The notes under the pieces are model-generated. The model did not search any database and was not told the DNA's origin. It worked only from the letters and a program-made list of their open reading frames with translations. DNA of 64,000 nt, from NCBI GenBank assembly GCA_029204225.1, contig CM055100.1, forward strand, positions 59,208,975 to 59,272,974, read 5' to 3'. The translations under genes were made by a program, and so were the position numbers. The stretch is from Diphasiastrum complanatum. Its lineage: Eukaryota; Streptophyta; Lycopodiopsida; Lycopodiales; Lycopodiaceae. Below are positions 48,044-59,093 of the stretch, in pieces (position 1 is the first letter of the stretch; each line of letters opens with the position of its first letter).

Positions 48044-48680
48044 TTATCCATATGAGATTGTTGAGCTTTTTGCCAGGTTTCCATTTGATTCAGAGTTCAG
48101 AAGATTGGGCAACATTGTCAGACTTCGGGTGATTAGGACGGTCAGGATTCTTAGATTTCTTTTCACGATAATCAAAGTCATCGTCGGAACTTTCTCTTCC
48201 TCATGGATAGCATCAGTCATCACATTTTTAAGTTGATCATAAAACTGGTTTGAGTTCACGGCGGATGTTTTTAGGCAATCCAATCAAGAACAGTTTTATG
48301 GCCATACATTCGGTGATATTTTCATCAACACATTCTACTTTGAGACGTTTAAAACGCTCAACGTAGTTTCGAACAGACTCTTCGTGACACATCTTGATAT
48401 GGGTAATTTGGATGAATGGGTTCTGAGACAGTTTGGATGGTTTGAAACGCTTGATGAGAGCGTCCTTGAGGGTGGTCCAAGAAGCAAGATCAGGAGCTTC
48501 GAGATTAAGATACCACTCCTTGGCTGTTCCATAGAGTATCATGGGAAATAGACGAAGCTTTTCAGTTTTCGAGGTATCTAATGCGAAAAATGCACTCAGA
48601 AAATGCAAATTCCAGTTAGAACTCTGGTGATAAACTGATAAAAGAAAAATCTCAAATGATTCGCAAAACTTTTTTGTCAT
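48044..48680 (-). pseudogene. gypsy gag
   Basis: Minus-strand ORF of 147 residues (48237-48680): the retrotransposon gag core LRLFPMILYGTAKEWYLNLE, SWTTLKDALIKRFKPSKLSQ, SVRNYVERFKRLKVEC and FLIGLPKNIRRELKP. A frameshift leads to a Ser/Asn-rich continuation to 48044. The start shows no knuckle or protease downstream. LTR G sequence lies 170 bases upstream in the same orientation, so this gag may belong to LTR family G. Confidence 0.85.
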
Positions 48681-48852
48681 AAAAATTTAACAAGCATCTA
48701 AAAGAAGTAGATCGTTAGACATCAAGCTAGAAAATACTTGTACTTGGCCTTTCGATGAAGCAATGAATGTTATAGCAACCTCTGGTCAATTTTCTTCAGT
48801 ATAGAAAGTAAGAGCAAGAAGGCAACAAATCGTAGTAGCAGTAGTAGTAGTT

Positions 48853-49275
48853 ATAAGGGAAGCTCCCTAAGATCTTGGTTACAAGACAAAATACAATGAA
48901 AGACACACTATGGAGCAACCACCCAACCAAGTAAAAGCAAACAATCAACTCTAGAAGCTTCACCCCCAAGCCAAGGAACAAGAGGCATGAATGTAGAGTG
49001 AAACCCTAGCAATGAATCAATGATCACAATGAGGAGTAGGCCGAGTTTGGCATCAATTTATAGAGCCAAAAGCATCTTAGGCACATAGCCATGCATAGCC
49101 CTAAGTTTCCTATACATAGATTCACCTAGAATAGAGTCCTATGCATGGACCACCTATTCATAAAATTGCTATTGATAACTCTACACAAGCATACACTATC
49201 TCATACCTTGTCTAAACTCCATTTAGTGTGTTCTGGGCCTCACAAGGATATTAGTTACTTTCGGATCACATCCAG
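48853..49275 (-). repeat. LTR G, contiguous copy
   Basis: Contains in one piece the two segments found separately at 35935-36176 and 37469-37641. On the minus strand it has a TATA-like CTATAAATTG near 49068 and then ATTCATTGCTAGGG. A CTA/GTA triplet run at its lower end replaces the expected primer site. Confidence 0.7.
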
Positions 49276-49387
49276 TATGACGTGGCATAACTAACAACTT
49301 GATTTACTGGAGTACCGTGTATCCAAGACTAGAAGTATACTGAATCCTACTTACTGGTCATGAACATAACAATAGTAGTAGTAGTAG

Positions 49388-49487
<100 letters not shown>

Positions 49488-49820
49488 ATGAAAAAAACAT
49501 GACATTCAATAGGAGAAGGAGAAAGTGCGTTGCCACAATAGTTCTTTATAGCTTTCACAGAAGACACTATACATATGTCATTGCCCATCGTTAGATTTGA
49601 TCTCTGATAAATGGAACAATTCTAACCATAGACAAAAAAAACTTGTGTAGTAAGTTATTGCAAACTACGAAAAACCCATGTATTTAAAGATAATGACCAT
49701 ATGGTAAATAAGATAGTGCTTGAGTATTGGTACTCAATGGTTTGAACGCTGAGGCCCAAGCAAAAAAGTTGAAACAATATGTTGTACAAGGTTTAGAGAG
49801 AAGAGATATGTATAAGATAA

Positions 49821-49826
<6 letters not shown>

Positions 49827-49910
<84 letters not shown>
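49827..49910. repeat. (AG)n microsatellite, about 42 units
   Basis: Continuous AG array 340 bases after the previous one. The flanking sequences of the two arrays are not alike. Confidence 0.98.
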
Positions 49911-49913
<3 letters not shown>

Positions 49914-50439
49914 GACGAAGCAAAAAGATAATTTTGCCCTCAAATCTCAACATTTATTTGATTTGTAACTTGCCACCTCCTAATACTTGGACACTCCACA
50001 GAGAAAAAGATTTTAAGCCATACCGCTCCCATTTTGGTGCTAAACTAAGAACAAATTGTTGTGTGAGTTGTCTAGATACAAGCAATAGAGGGAATATCGA
50101 ATGATTCTCAAGATTCAAAATGAAATCAAATAATAAATTCCTTGAAATTGTTCATACATGAATACTTGTAACTACATTCTTAAGAACTATACTTAATAGA
50201 AAAGTATTAACATTCATTCTGAATTTTGCAAGAAATTAAAATAACAATGAGAGACATTTATTCCATAGTGCAGAAGGAGATGAGAGAGAGAGAAAAAAAA
50301 AGGTGTGTAATATGAATTGGGAGAGAAGCACATAAGGGCGTGTAGACCCTTCTGGACCAAAGGGCCCCTTCAAAGTATGCCCTTCAATAAAAGGACTTGA
50401 AGAGACCCTTGCCAACAATCATATGGTTTTAAGTTATTA

Positions 50440-50840
50440 TCAATATTAACAATGGACAACAATACAAATTAACATAAAATTTGATGTTCTCACAAAAATA
50501 GGTTAATATTGAGACTTGCACAAGTCTCAAACTTACTAAACATGTCTTGATCCTCGATAAAGACTCTATCCCTACTGAACAAAATCTGCTGGGTATCGGG
50601 TTGTACAACTTGTAAGTGTTGTTAGATGAGGTGTATCCAATAAGGATGGGTCTTGAGACCTTGGAAGTCAAATTTCTTCCTTGTCTCCTTCGGGATCTAC
50701 ATGTATGCATCCGAATACTCGAAGGTTCTCCATCAAAGGTTTAGATCCTATCCAAACCTCCTGGGAGGCTCGGGGGCCAAGGCCTCTTTGATATTATATG
50801 TCTTTAAATTAGAGAAGGGCTTTCAATTCACAATTGTGAC
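50440..50840 (-). pseudogene. copia integrase C-terminal fragment
   Basis: Across frames on the minus strand: EVWIGSKPLMENLRVFGCIH, then GRNLTSKVSRPILIGYTSSN and NTYKLYNPI, then a decayed DRVFIED block. These are the conserved steps after the integrase core in plant copia elements. Both ends are truncated. Confidence 0.75.
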
Positions 50841-51390
50841 ACTATGGTTCACTGTAAGTTAGAAGAATATGTAGTCTAACAAAAAATGCTAAAAACCCTC
50901 ATGTAAGTTCCAAATAGCTACTGGGTAAACTCTAAATTATATAATTTGATATTTAAAGAGCAAAAGTGCTTTCATTCATATTAGAGGACAAGATTTTTGA
51001 CAAACTCAAATTGGAAAAGTACCATAATCATGCATTTACATCCACATTCACAAGATAATGTAAAAATCAAATAACTATACAAAACACAAAAAAATGAAAT
51101 TTGGTAGTTAAACTCTAGCACACTTTTAGTAGTTGCCATGCCTGTGCTAAACTAAATTGATAGAACATGTAATCTACTCAAAATTTTCTTTTATTCAAAA
51201 TCATATTGATAAGAATAAAGCATATATTCAGTAGGCTCAGATCCCCCAGAAGAATGCAAAGTTAAATCCCCATTGGACTCCACACAAATTGCTTCCTTTG
51301 TCCTCTCAATTCTAAATAGTTCCCAATAATGCAAGATGAAGCAAAAATCATTCTTGGATACACATTGAGTATGATTTGGTTAACAAATTG
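50841..51390. other. spacer, nothing recognised
   Basis: AT-rich, with no coding domain or structured repeat that I can identify. On the minus strand a short readable run near 51230-51320 (RTKEAICVESNGDLTL) is unassigned. Confidence 0.35.
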
Positions 51391-51601
51391 TTAGAGCCTC
51401 TCCTTGACAATCGTAGTATGTAAAGAACACTTGGTGCGTTCCAATACAATAGTACTATTGTGACAATAACCAAATGGCATGTACTCTAGGTCCTTGGATT
51501 GTAATCTAGAGGATTTAAATGAATGTCGTGGAAGAGTGCATCGAGCAAACTTGACCATACACAAAGATTGCCAAGCAGTCTCCTGCAAGAAATATTTCAG
51601 C
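51391..51601 (-). other. candidate exon or unassigned ORF
   Basis: Behind an acceptor-like TTTCTTGCAG on the minus strand, two readings stay open: one of 63 codons (ETAWQSLCMVKFARC...) to 51391 and another of about 30 codons (RLLGNLCVWSSLLDALFHDI, then HLNPLDYNPRT) to a stop. The second looks more protein-like. No family is recognised. Confidence 0.25.
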
Positions 51602-51716
51602 TTTCCAATCAACAAGATTGGGAAACTAAGCAAAAGAATTTGCTAGCCTTATTGCGTGATCAAACAAATTGGAGATTATGATGGTAAAAGAAGCAATTGA
51701 TGCAAATTAGACTTAC

Positions 51717-51785
51717 ATGTGGTGTGTCATATCCATCATTTATTGCATCGCATACATCAAGGGATATAGATCTCAAAAGTGGAAG
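51717..51785 (-). other. candidate internal exon of an unidentified host gene
   Basis: 69 nt between an acceptor (TTTATCTTTCAG) and a full-consensus donor (CAT|GTAAGT) on the minus strand. It reads without stops as LPLLRSISLDVCDAINDGYD-TPH. Its frame is continuous with the next candidate exon at 52007-52048. I do not recognise the protein. Confidence 0.35.
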
Positions 51786-52006
51786 CTGAAAGATAAACCG
51801 ATATCTTAGATTAATCACAAGCCGACAAATTTGCTACAAATAGACTTAAAAAATACAAGCTCTAGAAACTTAAATTCAAAACTTTCTCTAGAATGCTTCA
51901 ATTAAAGTATTTATAAACCATGTACCTTTTTTTCCTTCCAATTCTCTCTTTTTTGCAAAATGTTTCCCTTTGAAAGCAACATTTGAACAACAAAATAATA
52001 TCTCAC

Positions 52007-52048
52007 CTTGTCCAATTCACAAGCCATCAAAGCACAAATACCATGAAG
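52007..52048 (-). other. candidate internal exon of an unidentified host gene
   Basis: 42 nt after TTTGGTTTAAG and before the donor AAG|GTGAGA on the minus strand, reading LHGICALMACELDK. Together with 51717-51785 it gives 37 in-frame residues of plausible globular composition. Short exons with consensus sites also arise by chance, so this needs homology support. Confidence 0.3.
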
Positions 52049-53196
52049 CTTAAACCAAAAAATAAACATGCAATAATTGCAAAAGTTCGATAATCGATGA
52101 TAGAAACTTATAAATTAGGGAGATAATTTTACAAGCTTCTAACATGCTCTCCCTCCCACAAACATATTATACTAAATAACTTTGGCTTCTTCATGGTTGC
52201 AAAATAGCAAATATATCAACCACCTCTAACTTTATGTGAGATTGATATAACTCGAGAGAAGTGAACATGCCTTTCTACAAATTTGATCCACTACACAAGA
52301 TCTATGAGACCTTGGATGATCTTGAATGGCGAGTTGTTCTAGATATTGAGCACTTACAAAAATAGACCTTACACAAGCATGGCTCTTTTACATACTAATC
52401 TTGTGCCATATAGCAACTCTACATAAGTTTGTCAAGCCTTGAGAGAGAATTCATTATTGGAGAAGCATTTCCAAGAGGGTTGTGAACTATGGAGCCAGCC
52501 TAGAGATAATTTGTTGTCTAGTGTTGCCATTGTGTAAACAGTTGCCTAGTGTTTGAAAGAGAGGCGGCGCTTCAGTGCACTAGAAGATCAGACCATCGAA
52601 TTGCAAGCTATTGAGATTATTAGACAAGAATCTTTGAACGAGGGCCATTGGATTTGGACTTACCTCTGGATTTCAAAATTTCAAATCCTTTAAGAGGATG
52701 AAGGAAAAAGCAACTTTCATTTTTGTTATAAGCTTCCAATTTAAAAGGATGAAGAAAACTTGACCAATGAATTTGGAGTTGAAGGTAGATATGAATTTGG
52801 AGTTGAAGGTAGATGTTCTTCGAAACAAAGAAACAATTCAAAACAATTGTTTGCATTCTAGTTTTTGGATTATCTATTCGTTCAAAGCCAAAATCCTCCA
52901 TTCTAAGGGGAAAAAAAATTGTACTCCACAGGTACAAATTCACTTTAATAGAGAGTGCCCTATAGTAGAGAGAAACTGATAAGAGGCATATCTAGACATT
53001 TTTTAAGACAAGGTAGTCAGTGATGCCCCATTGTAGCATTTGGGCAATTGGAGACGATTTTGTTAGGCCAAAATTAGTGGCGAGAGGGCTTTAAATATTT
53101 TTGGTCAAACCTTGAATTGACTTGCGGAGCTTGCCAATACCTTAAAAGGCTTTAATTAAGCTATCAAAAGGCGTCATAAAAACTATTTTTGGCGAA
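52049..53196. other. spacer, nothing recognised
   Basis: No domain is recognised. A short tandem duplication at about 52768-52812 (GAATTTGGAGTTGAAGGTAGAT twice) is the only structure seen. Confidence 0.35.
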
Positions 53197-53665
53197 ATGG
53201 TAGAATTAAACAAATCTGTGCTTGGAGAAGCTAGTACATTGGATAAGATATCTGATTACAACATATGGAAATTCAAAATGAAAAGCATTTTTATGGAAAA
53301 AGACCTTTAGAACATCGTCACAAGAGTGGAACAAAGACCATTGACAATATCATTTGACAAACGAGATCAAAGGGCATTATCCTTGATAAATCTACTGGTG
53401 ACAGATCGTGTCATTGCCCACATCAGTGATGTTGTAACGACAAGAGGTGCATGGGATGCACTCAAAGAAGAATATCAAATGACAAATTCCTCGTGTATGA
53501 TATTTTGGAGAACCAAAATGAACATACAAATGGAGCAGAATGTGGGATTGTTTCTCACATGAATTAAGGAGTTGAGAGATCAACTTACGACAATTGATAA
53601 GGATGTTGAGTTGGTGCATACGGCCATGTTAGGGCTCCAACCTCTTGGGTTCCAAAAGAAGCAAA
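53197..53665 (+). pseudogene. copia gag fragment
   Basis: MVELNKSVLGEASTLDKISD-YNIWKFKMKSIFMEKDL, a stop, then VEQRPLTISFDKRDQRALSL, DVVTTRGAWDALKEEYQM, FWRTKMNIQMEQNVGLFLT, a stop, IKELRDQLTTIDKDVELVHT and AMLGLQPLGFQK. This is a UBN2-type copia gag with two in-frame stops and no further domains. It may be related to the copia C gag. Confidence 0.8.
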
Positions 53666-54049
53666 GCTTATCCACAATACGTTAGGCAAGCTTATGATGA
53701 TAGTCTCTAACACTCATTAACCCTAAATCTTCATGATCATGCTTACTTCTTTTTTTTTTTTTTCTCTTTTCTCTCATAATAGAAATAACATTCAAATCCA
53801 ACAATATTAAAATAACAATATTCGCTTGATGAAATATGATGTGACTTTTTTTTTTTTTTTTTGTGTTGTTCGATGTTCTAACCATGTGAATGCAAAAGAA
53901 AAGAGCTATGCATGCCCTCTATCCACCTGGATGCGGTCCAAGTAATATATTTGCTCTCCTATGATCTGTTGATCAGTAATGCTCTGTAATAAAAATGCGC
54001 TAGCGACAATTGATCAATGATGTCCCAAGATTTGAGCAGCATGTTAGGA
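53666..54049. other. spacer with two poly-T runs
   Basis: Poly-T tracts at about 53751-53764 and 53847-53862. No gene is seen. Confidence 0.5.
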
Positions 54050-54940
54050 TCAATGCCAGATCTGGCAAGAAATCATCTCATTGGTCTTGATTGTTGCCCA
54101 AAATATCAAATCTTGTGCAGATGCCGCAGCTTGTCTTACGGTCGACGGATCTAGTGAGGCCAGGTAGGTTCTGGCAAAACCTGTGAGCGCGCGTTGGAAA
54201 TCCATGGCAATGGTCCAATTAAAAAGTTGAGAAATAATTAGCCAATTGTGAGTGTGTACCGTTATTTCATTCATCGATGTGCCACACTTCGTCCATTTCT
54301 TCTTCCTTGGCATAGGCACATAATAAGGTTCCAATCTCAACTACAATTGTGTATGGCCTCAAGGTTTTGCTAAACAATTGACAGTCGCTACTTTGGTTGT
54401 TCTCCAAGTGCAAGTATTTGCTCGATCTCCTTTTCTTTGACTTTTGAATTTAAGGACCCAACAACCTCTTAAAGACTCGTAAGAATATTCTTTGAGAAAC
54501 TCTTGGATCTCCTCTTCAATGGTGATTGGTCGCTTGAAAGTCTTTGACATAGAAATCTGTCTTCTAGATGTAGTTGCAAAAGATGATGCTTGTTGTACCT
54601 TTTGTGAGGTATCCCCACCCTAACCTTGGAGATTTGGCAATCCTCCACCATCTCTAATATCTCCACCTTGCTCTTTCTGAATTTGTCTTGGTGAGAATTG
54701 AGGCCGGGGGAAGATTTGGATCTGGGGACTCTGTTCGAGTGTAGCAACAGCTTCTTGCTCATATTTTTGGATGATCTCTCTTCCGTTGGCCAATTCTGTT
54801 ATCCCCATCAGCTTGTAGTGATCAAACTTATGAAATGTCATTTTAAAGGCCATGACGTTTTGCACCAAGTATGATATCTCATGTCGAGAAGTTGGTAATG
54901 GTGCTACAAGGGTTGCCAGAAGAGAATTCCTTTCCGCCAT
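54050..54940 (-). pseudogene. unassigned degraded ORF cluster
   Basis: On the minus strand an ORF from 54940 (MAERNSLLATLVAPLPTSRH) continues in one frame to 54359 with a single TAG at 54620-54622, through ITIEEEIQEFLKEYSYESL. After a frame change a 96-residue ORF (54050-54340) reads NEITVHTHNWLIISQLFNW, TIAMDFQRALTGFARTYL, DPSTVRQAAASAQDLIFWAT. Composition and length suggest a structural protein, either a divergent gag or a fossil virus capsid. I cannot assign a family. The upstream ORF 54957-55154 may belong to the same unit. Confidence 0.4.
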
Positions 54941-55154
54941 AATATCTACTAGCCCTTTAGAAATCCTTTCCTTCTAGAGTTGGGCTATCTCCAATGTCAT
55001 TGAAGTAAAGGGATCTATTGTTTTGCCTCCTAGATTGCCTGATTGACTTGTTCCTACATGCTATATAGGCTAACCTGCAATTGATGAGCTTAATTCTACA
55101 AGGTTGCTTCATGTGCATGAACTTCTTGCAGCTGCGTGGTGGCCTTGTCCTCAT

Positions 55155-55663
55155 GCTACTTCAAAACTAGTAGCTCATTCTTTAATTTAATCAGCTTTTA
55201 GACCATCAATGTGTTGTCCTTGACAAGTTCGACAATCCTCATATCAATGACTATCTTGTCCTCCATTTTTGTTATAACCTGGCCGAGTTACTGATGAAGG
55301 CCCAAGATATTTTGGGAATCAAGAGGCATTGAACCAGAAGTGGTGGACTGGTGGGATGGATTTGGAGTTGTTGTGATCCCCATGTGAGTTTCTTTCTCTT
55401 TGAAAACCATTTAGTTCTTCAAAGCCTCAAGGAAATGGGACTTCTTGGATCTTTGGTGACTCTGCACTTGACAACATCTGGAGCATCTCTGGTGCAACAC
55501 TAGAGCCAAGTTCAACAAGTGTTTCCACGACTTGTTGTTGCTTGAATTCTTTCATTTGATCGAATCCTTCTCCAAGAGTGAAAAGGAAGAGGACTCATTG
55601 GAATTTCAAACGGTAAATTGGCTTTAAGGGTGTTGGAGGTCATCGATTAGATTTTTGATATAT
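55155..55663. other. spacer, nothing recognised
   Basis: No domain is seen in either strand. It may be part of the unit at 54050-54940 in decayed form. Confidence 0.3.
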
Positions 55664-55899
55664 GTAAATTGTATAGACAAAATGCCCAATAAATAAAGGC
55701 TATCCTATCTTCCATTCTTTTTGTATGGAATATACAATATGGCTAAGATCTAGTAAAAGCTAATACTTTAGAACAAGTCATATACTATGCTACCAGGATT
55801 GAGCTGTAGGATAATCATCGAAATGGAGGCGGAAACAAAAGGAAGGAATCTCCCACAACTCCAAACTCAAAAGAAAAGACTCAAAGCCTTTCCAAGGAA

Positions 55900-56180
55900 C
55901 AAATGCAAGTATATCACAAGGAAGGAAGATGCTTCAAATGTGGGGAAAAGAGACACCTTTTCTTCAAATGCCCTCTCAAAGATGCCAAAGCTTCAAGTGC
56001 AGACAAAGGAAAGCAGGTGGCCTACAAAGCATTGAAGATACTCAAGCCCATAACCTTTTCAAATCATGGGGACAAGTCCATAACAAACTTTGTCTAATTC
56101 TATTTGATGCAGGCTCTTCTCATAACTTCATCTCTTTTAAGCTAGCACAAGAGATAGGAGTTGGTTCCTTTTTTAAGTAA
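55900..56180 (+). pseudogene. chromovirus gag knuckle and protease fragment
   Basis: CCHC-type knuckle CFKCGEKRHLFFKCPL (about 55930-55977), then in another frame the protease motif LILFDAGSSHNFISFKLAQE (56092-56150), with D-A-G as the active site. This order is normal for plant gypsy elements. Frameshifts separate the parts. Confidence 0.82.
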
Positions 56181-56289
56181 TGTATGGAAAACCTATCTTG
56201 CCTCCTATGTTGAAGACTAAAGAAAAGATTTTTGCCTCAGATGAATTTGTGCAAGATGAATTTGTGCAGGATTATCAAGATACCTTTTT

Positions 56290-56810
56290 GAAGGTTCAAC
56301 AATCCATCGCTAAGGCACAATAAAAACAACAAAAGAGCGCAAATATGTGTCGGAGGGCAATCAATTATGAAGAAGGAGAACTAGTTCTCCTAAAAGAAAA
56401 GGCTCAGGAAAAAGAAGGGCAATATGAAACTATACCCAAAGCTAGCCCAAAAGCACTATGGACCTTTCAAGACCAAGAAAGTAATCAATGAAGTTACATG
56501 TGAACTTGACTTACCTCTTACTTGGAAAATCCATGACAAATTCCATATAAGCTTACTAAAGAAATTCCATGGTTCAATACCTGAAGGACTCACAGATTCC
56601 GAACCTCCAGAAGTTCAAGGAACCGAAGAAATCCTTCAACTTGAGCAGATCTTAATGCACAAGACCAGAGCTGGAAGAAAGGGATTAACTTCTACATTAT
56701 ACCTCCTCAAGTTTAAGAACTATCCTACTACAAATGCAAGATGGATGGAAGAAAAATTTTTCCAAGAATATCCAGAAATTTTGAATTGTTATATGAGAAA
56801 TGTCCGTTGA
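56290..56810 (+). pseudogene. chromovirus integrase C-terminus and chromodomain
   Basis: The integrase GPY/F module reads YEEGELVLLKEK, then KLYPKLAQKHYGPFKTKKVI, ELDLPLTWKIHDKFHISLLK. The chromodomain follows: EQILMHKTRAGRKG, YLLKFKNYPTTNARWMEEKF, EYPEIL. Chromodomains direct insertion into heterochromatin by binding modified histone tails. The conserved Y-L-x-K-F/W-x-x-Y and W-x-E residues are retained. The last 128 codons (56424-56810) are an open frame. Confidence 0.88.
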
Positions 56811-56910
56811 AGACAACGCTTTATGCGCCGGAGGGTTGTAAATTGTATAGACAAAATGCCCAATGAATAAAAGCTACTCTATCTTCCATTCTTTTTGTAT
56901 GAAACATATT

Positions 56911-57440
56911 TTGAATCTTAGAGCTTGTCACTTTAACTAATAAAATGCTTGTGCAAGTATCAATACCTGAAGACAAGAGATGAAAATTGTAGATAAATGC
57001 TAACAGTTTGATGTGCAGGTTCTACAAGTAGCATCTTATGATGAGCCATTTATATTAAAATGATACGTTATAACACCTAACTTTTTCTTTAAGGGTATGT
57101 GCAGGTACTTAAAGGAGTGTCTAAAGAATGAATTGAAAAGCTTCTTAAAGCTTAAGATGGTACCTAAAAAAGGCTTTTTCCAAAGTCTATAGAGAAGGCT
57201 CAATCAAGTCTATAAAGATTTGGAGAAGAAACCAAAGGACTGATCACCCTTTGTGCCTCTCTCCGCTATGATTGGAGATGGACAACTCCTAGAAAAAAGG
57301 GCCTAGGAATTGATGGATATTATGCAAGATAAGATGGACATATACTAACTTTTTACCATAGAATAAATGCACTTGGGATGAATCAAGCATGGGATTAGAA
57401 CTTGTTTCCATATGCATGCAAAAGTATGGACATCAAAATA
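56911..57440. other. spacer, nothing recognised
   Basis: No coding domain or conserved repeat identified. Confidence 0.4.
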
Positions 57441-57668
57441 AGAACATGCATGGTCATTGGACATGGGTTCCTAGACATGCAATTGTTTAAACATCAATGG
57501 AAGAGCATGCATAGACATTTGACATGGGATTCCCATGACATGCAAATGTTTAAACATCAATGAAAGAGCATGCGCAGACATTTGACATGGATTCCTATGA
57601 CATGCAAATGCTTAAACATCAATGGAAGAGCATGCATAGACATTTGACATGGATTCCCATGAAATGCA
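57441..57668. repeat. 62-bp minisatellite, about 3.5 units
   Basis: Units start GACATGCAA at 57474, 57537 and 57599 (63, 62 and 62 bp), with a degenerate half-unit before them. Shared blocks: TTTAAACATCAATG, AGAGCATGC, AGACATTTGACATGG. The units contain repeated ATGCAT and palindromic CATGGGATTCCCATG-like pieces. Confidence 0.88.
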
Positions 57669-58734
57669 CTAGACAACCATTCATACACATGCATATCAAA
57701 TTCATAAGCATACCATAGATTAGATGTCATTCCATACACATGCATAAGCTTAGAACACCAAATTTACAAGCATGCATGAATATAAACTAACAAAATGAAC
57801 ATGCAAAAGGTTTTGGTCATGGTCTTAGAAGTGGATAGAAGTGTGAGAGAGAGTGTGTGAGAGAGAGAGTGTGTGTTGTTGATTCCAAAAGCTTTCCAAT
57901 CCAAGTTGGGCATAACCTCCTTATGCCATAGCTCCAAGCTTCCTTCTCCAAGCACCTACAAATAAAGAAACAAAAACAAAAAGGAAGCTAGAGTGAAAAA
58001 GTGATGAATGGCAAAGGAGGGGGGCGAGTTCCTCCTCTTATAGGAGTGGGGAGGCTTGGGGAAGTGGATGAGGTGTCATATACAAGTGTGAGAAGTGTAA
58101 GGGGGACTCTAGGTGAAGTAAGGGGTAAGTAGAGTGAGGGGGTGAGGTGTATGGGTGTGAGAGAGTTGTCATGGACTTGTAAATGGAAAAGTGAGAGAGT
58201 GGAAGAGCGCATTTTCTTAGGTGTACTATGGCTCTTAGCCATGTGGCAAAGTAGGCAAGTTACATATTGACATGCATGGAAGGTAGGTAGCCTAACATTT
58301 AATGTTAGCCACTTTCAAATTGTATTTCCTTGGTTACAACATTGTGCCAAAGTCTAATCCCTTTTTAGGATTATGAGATTCTTTAGGATCTAATCTTTTT
58401 GATATCCAAATGATGTAAAGACTTCAAAAAACTCTTAAACCATTCAATCCTCTGTATATGTAATTGGTCGAGGGCCAATTGATCTTGCATAATATAAGAG
58501 AATCCTTCAAGGGGGAGGTCCCCATCTTGACCCCTCATCATGTCTTATGATTGAATGCTTTATGGTTGAATGGAGTTACTTCTTTGATAAGCTTTGTATT
58601 TCCTTTTGATATGTGTGAATATTTTGTTGACTTGTTTTTAAAGACCAATTCTTAATTGGAACTTTAGAATTCTAGGAGACCTTCCCTTCTAGTTCACAAA
58701 ATATTGAGTCAATGGAGAGATTTATCATGCCTAT
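57669..58734. other. spacer with GT/GA-rich stretches
   Basis: An interrupted GAGAGTGTGTGA run lies at about 57843-57880 and G-rich minus-strand TATA-like sequence near 58035. No gene is recognised. Confidence 0.35.
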
Positions 58735-58968
58735 GTGGTAGGAGGGGTTGGAAAGAATGGACGTGTGATGAATGATGAAATCACAAGTAATATAGTCGAC
58801 CCAATCGTCACATCAAGAATTGAAATAATAGGTGTTTCAGTTGTGTGGGAGAGAAGTGAAATGAAAACTGCAATGGATAGGGAAGGTGTAAGCTCAATGC
58901 TCTTAGCAGCAAGAATAGTAATAGCAGTGGTTGTGAAGTACAGTGACGTACTGCAAGCGGTGAGCTAA
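58735..58968 (+). other. unassigned ORF, 77 codons
   Basis: Open frame MVGGVGKNGRVMNDEITSNI... ending DVLQAVS, just upstream of the fold-back. No domain, signal or partner is recognised, and it may be chance. Confidence 0.15.
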
Positions 58969-59093
58969 GTGAAACAATCTCACTGCAGTTCCATCGTCTA
59001 CTCTGAGGTGAGATCGTCCGTTGAGTGCTCGGCAGTTGGTGCCACAGTTGTCAGCATGGATTCATGCCTGAATTTCTTTATTTTGTCCTACAT

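Larger units (their letters stand above)
55664..56910 (+). mobile_element. chromovirus (Ty3/gypsy) remnant with terminal repeats
   Basis: A 75-bp block starting TGTAAATTGTATAGACAAAA occurs at 55664-55740 and 56833-56908 with few changes, flanking the coding remains. The second copy follows the purine-rich GCCGGAGGGT. These are the ends of short or truncated LTRs. The internal region has lost RT, RNase H and the integrase core. Confidence 0.7.

Noticed and set aside
57474-57660. CRISPR-like array
   Set aside because: The units are contiguous with no unique spacers, and the DNA is from a plant nucleus. It is a minisatellite.
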